Shown in pieces: positions 63,998 to 64,000 of a stretch of DNA of 64,000 nt. How positions within the stretch are numbered: position 1 is the first letter of the stretch; every line of letters starts with the position of its first letter. The notes beneath the pieces were generated by a model that was not told the origin of the DNA, did not search any database, and worked only from the letters and a program-made list of their open reading frames with translations. This stretch comes from JARFVT01 sp036677425 (lineage in GTDB: Bacteria > Pseudomonadota > Alphaproteobacteria > UBA8366 > Aestuariispiraceae): assembly GCA_036677425.1 (NCBI GenBank), contig JARFVT010000012.1, positions 1 to 64,000 on the forward strand. The letters are read 5' to 3'. The translations under genes were made by a program, and so were the position numbers.

Positions 63998-64000
63998 TTG

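Overview
The window looks like chromosome of an AT-rich alphaproteobacterium. The order ispH-thrB-rnhA, the rpmI-rplT-pheS-pheT block, a tandem glycine riboswitch ahead of gcvT-gcvH-gcvP, and the many peptide, amino-acid and sugar ABC importers fit a Rhizobiales-like (Hyphomicrobiales) heterotroph. This placement is an inference from gene content; no rRNA or species marker is present.

Layout. 0.4-8.1 kb (minus): an oligopeptide-type ABC importer with two M20 amidohydrolases, divergent from a LysR regulator (8.3-9.2 kb). 9.3-17.7 kb (plus): a compact operon with an exported repeat protein, a lipoprotein, two single-pass periplasmic repeat/PEGA proteins (one ending in a SUMF1/FGE-like domain), a 44-residue membrane peptide, a MotA/TolQ/ExbB-like channel subunit and two von Willebrand A proteins with an Asp-containing N-terminal membrane helix. 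This looks like an ion-driven envelope machine, and I know of no functional description of it. 17.7-23.8 kb: a rearranged accessory tract made of duplicated leader/signal-peptide cassettes, a duplicated 3' end of the last vWA gene, a 3.1-kb segment between 125-130 bp inverted repeats, an IS3-family element that splits a Sel1-repeat gene with a TTAT target duplication, several frameshifted genes, and at its right edge a 3' fragment of tRNA-Thr(TGT) that looks like an attachment site.

24-36 kb: a DUF2846 lipoprotein, an MFS gene with an in-frame stop beside a TetR regulator, a frameshifted thermonuclease gene, a possible structured RNA, a branched-chain-amino-acid-type ABC operon (livM carries two adjacent in-frame stops) with an isochorismatase-type hydrolase and an XRE-cupin regulator, then more decayed sequence, a GFA-domain protein and tRNA-Ser(GCT). 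36-44 kb: housekeeping translation genes (pheT, pheS, rplT, rpmI), two small conserved genes, rnhA with an odd repeated N-terminus, thrB and ispH. 44.3-49.8 kb: an exported protein, then glycine riboswitch and glycine cleavage genes.

49.9-53.8 kb (minus): six genes resembling a podovirus head module (papain-like protein, small basic protein, portal, Bbp19-like protein, scaffold-like protein, short second copy of the scaffold tail) with no capsid, terminase, tail or integrase gene beside them. 54.0-63.0 kb: a sugar or sugar-acid locus (SDR, UxaA-family dehydratase, GntR/FCD regulator, aldo-keto reductase, ribose-type ABC importer with two different permeases). The window closes with recX.

How the parts work together: the two peptide/amino-acid importers and the sugar importer each sit with their own hydrolases or dehydrogenases and a regulator, giving three self-contained uptake-and-degradation units. 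The core genes are intact. The broken genes are concentrated between 18 and 35 kb, so that stretch is the plastic part of the region.
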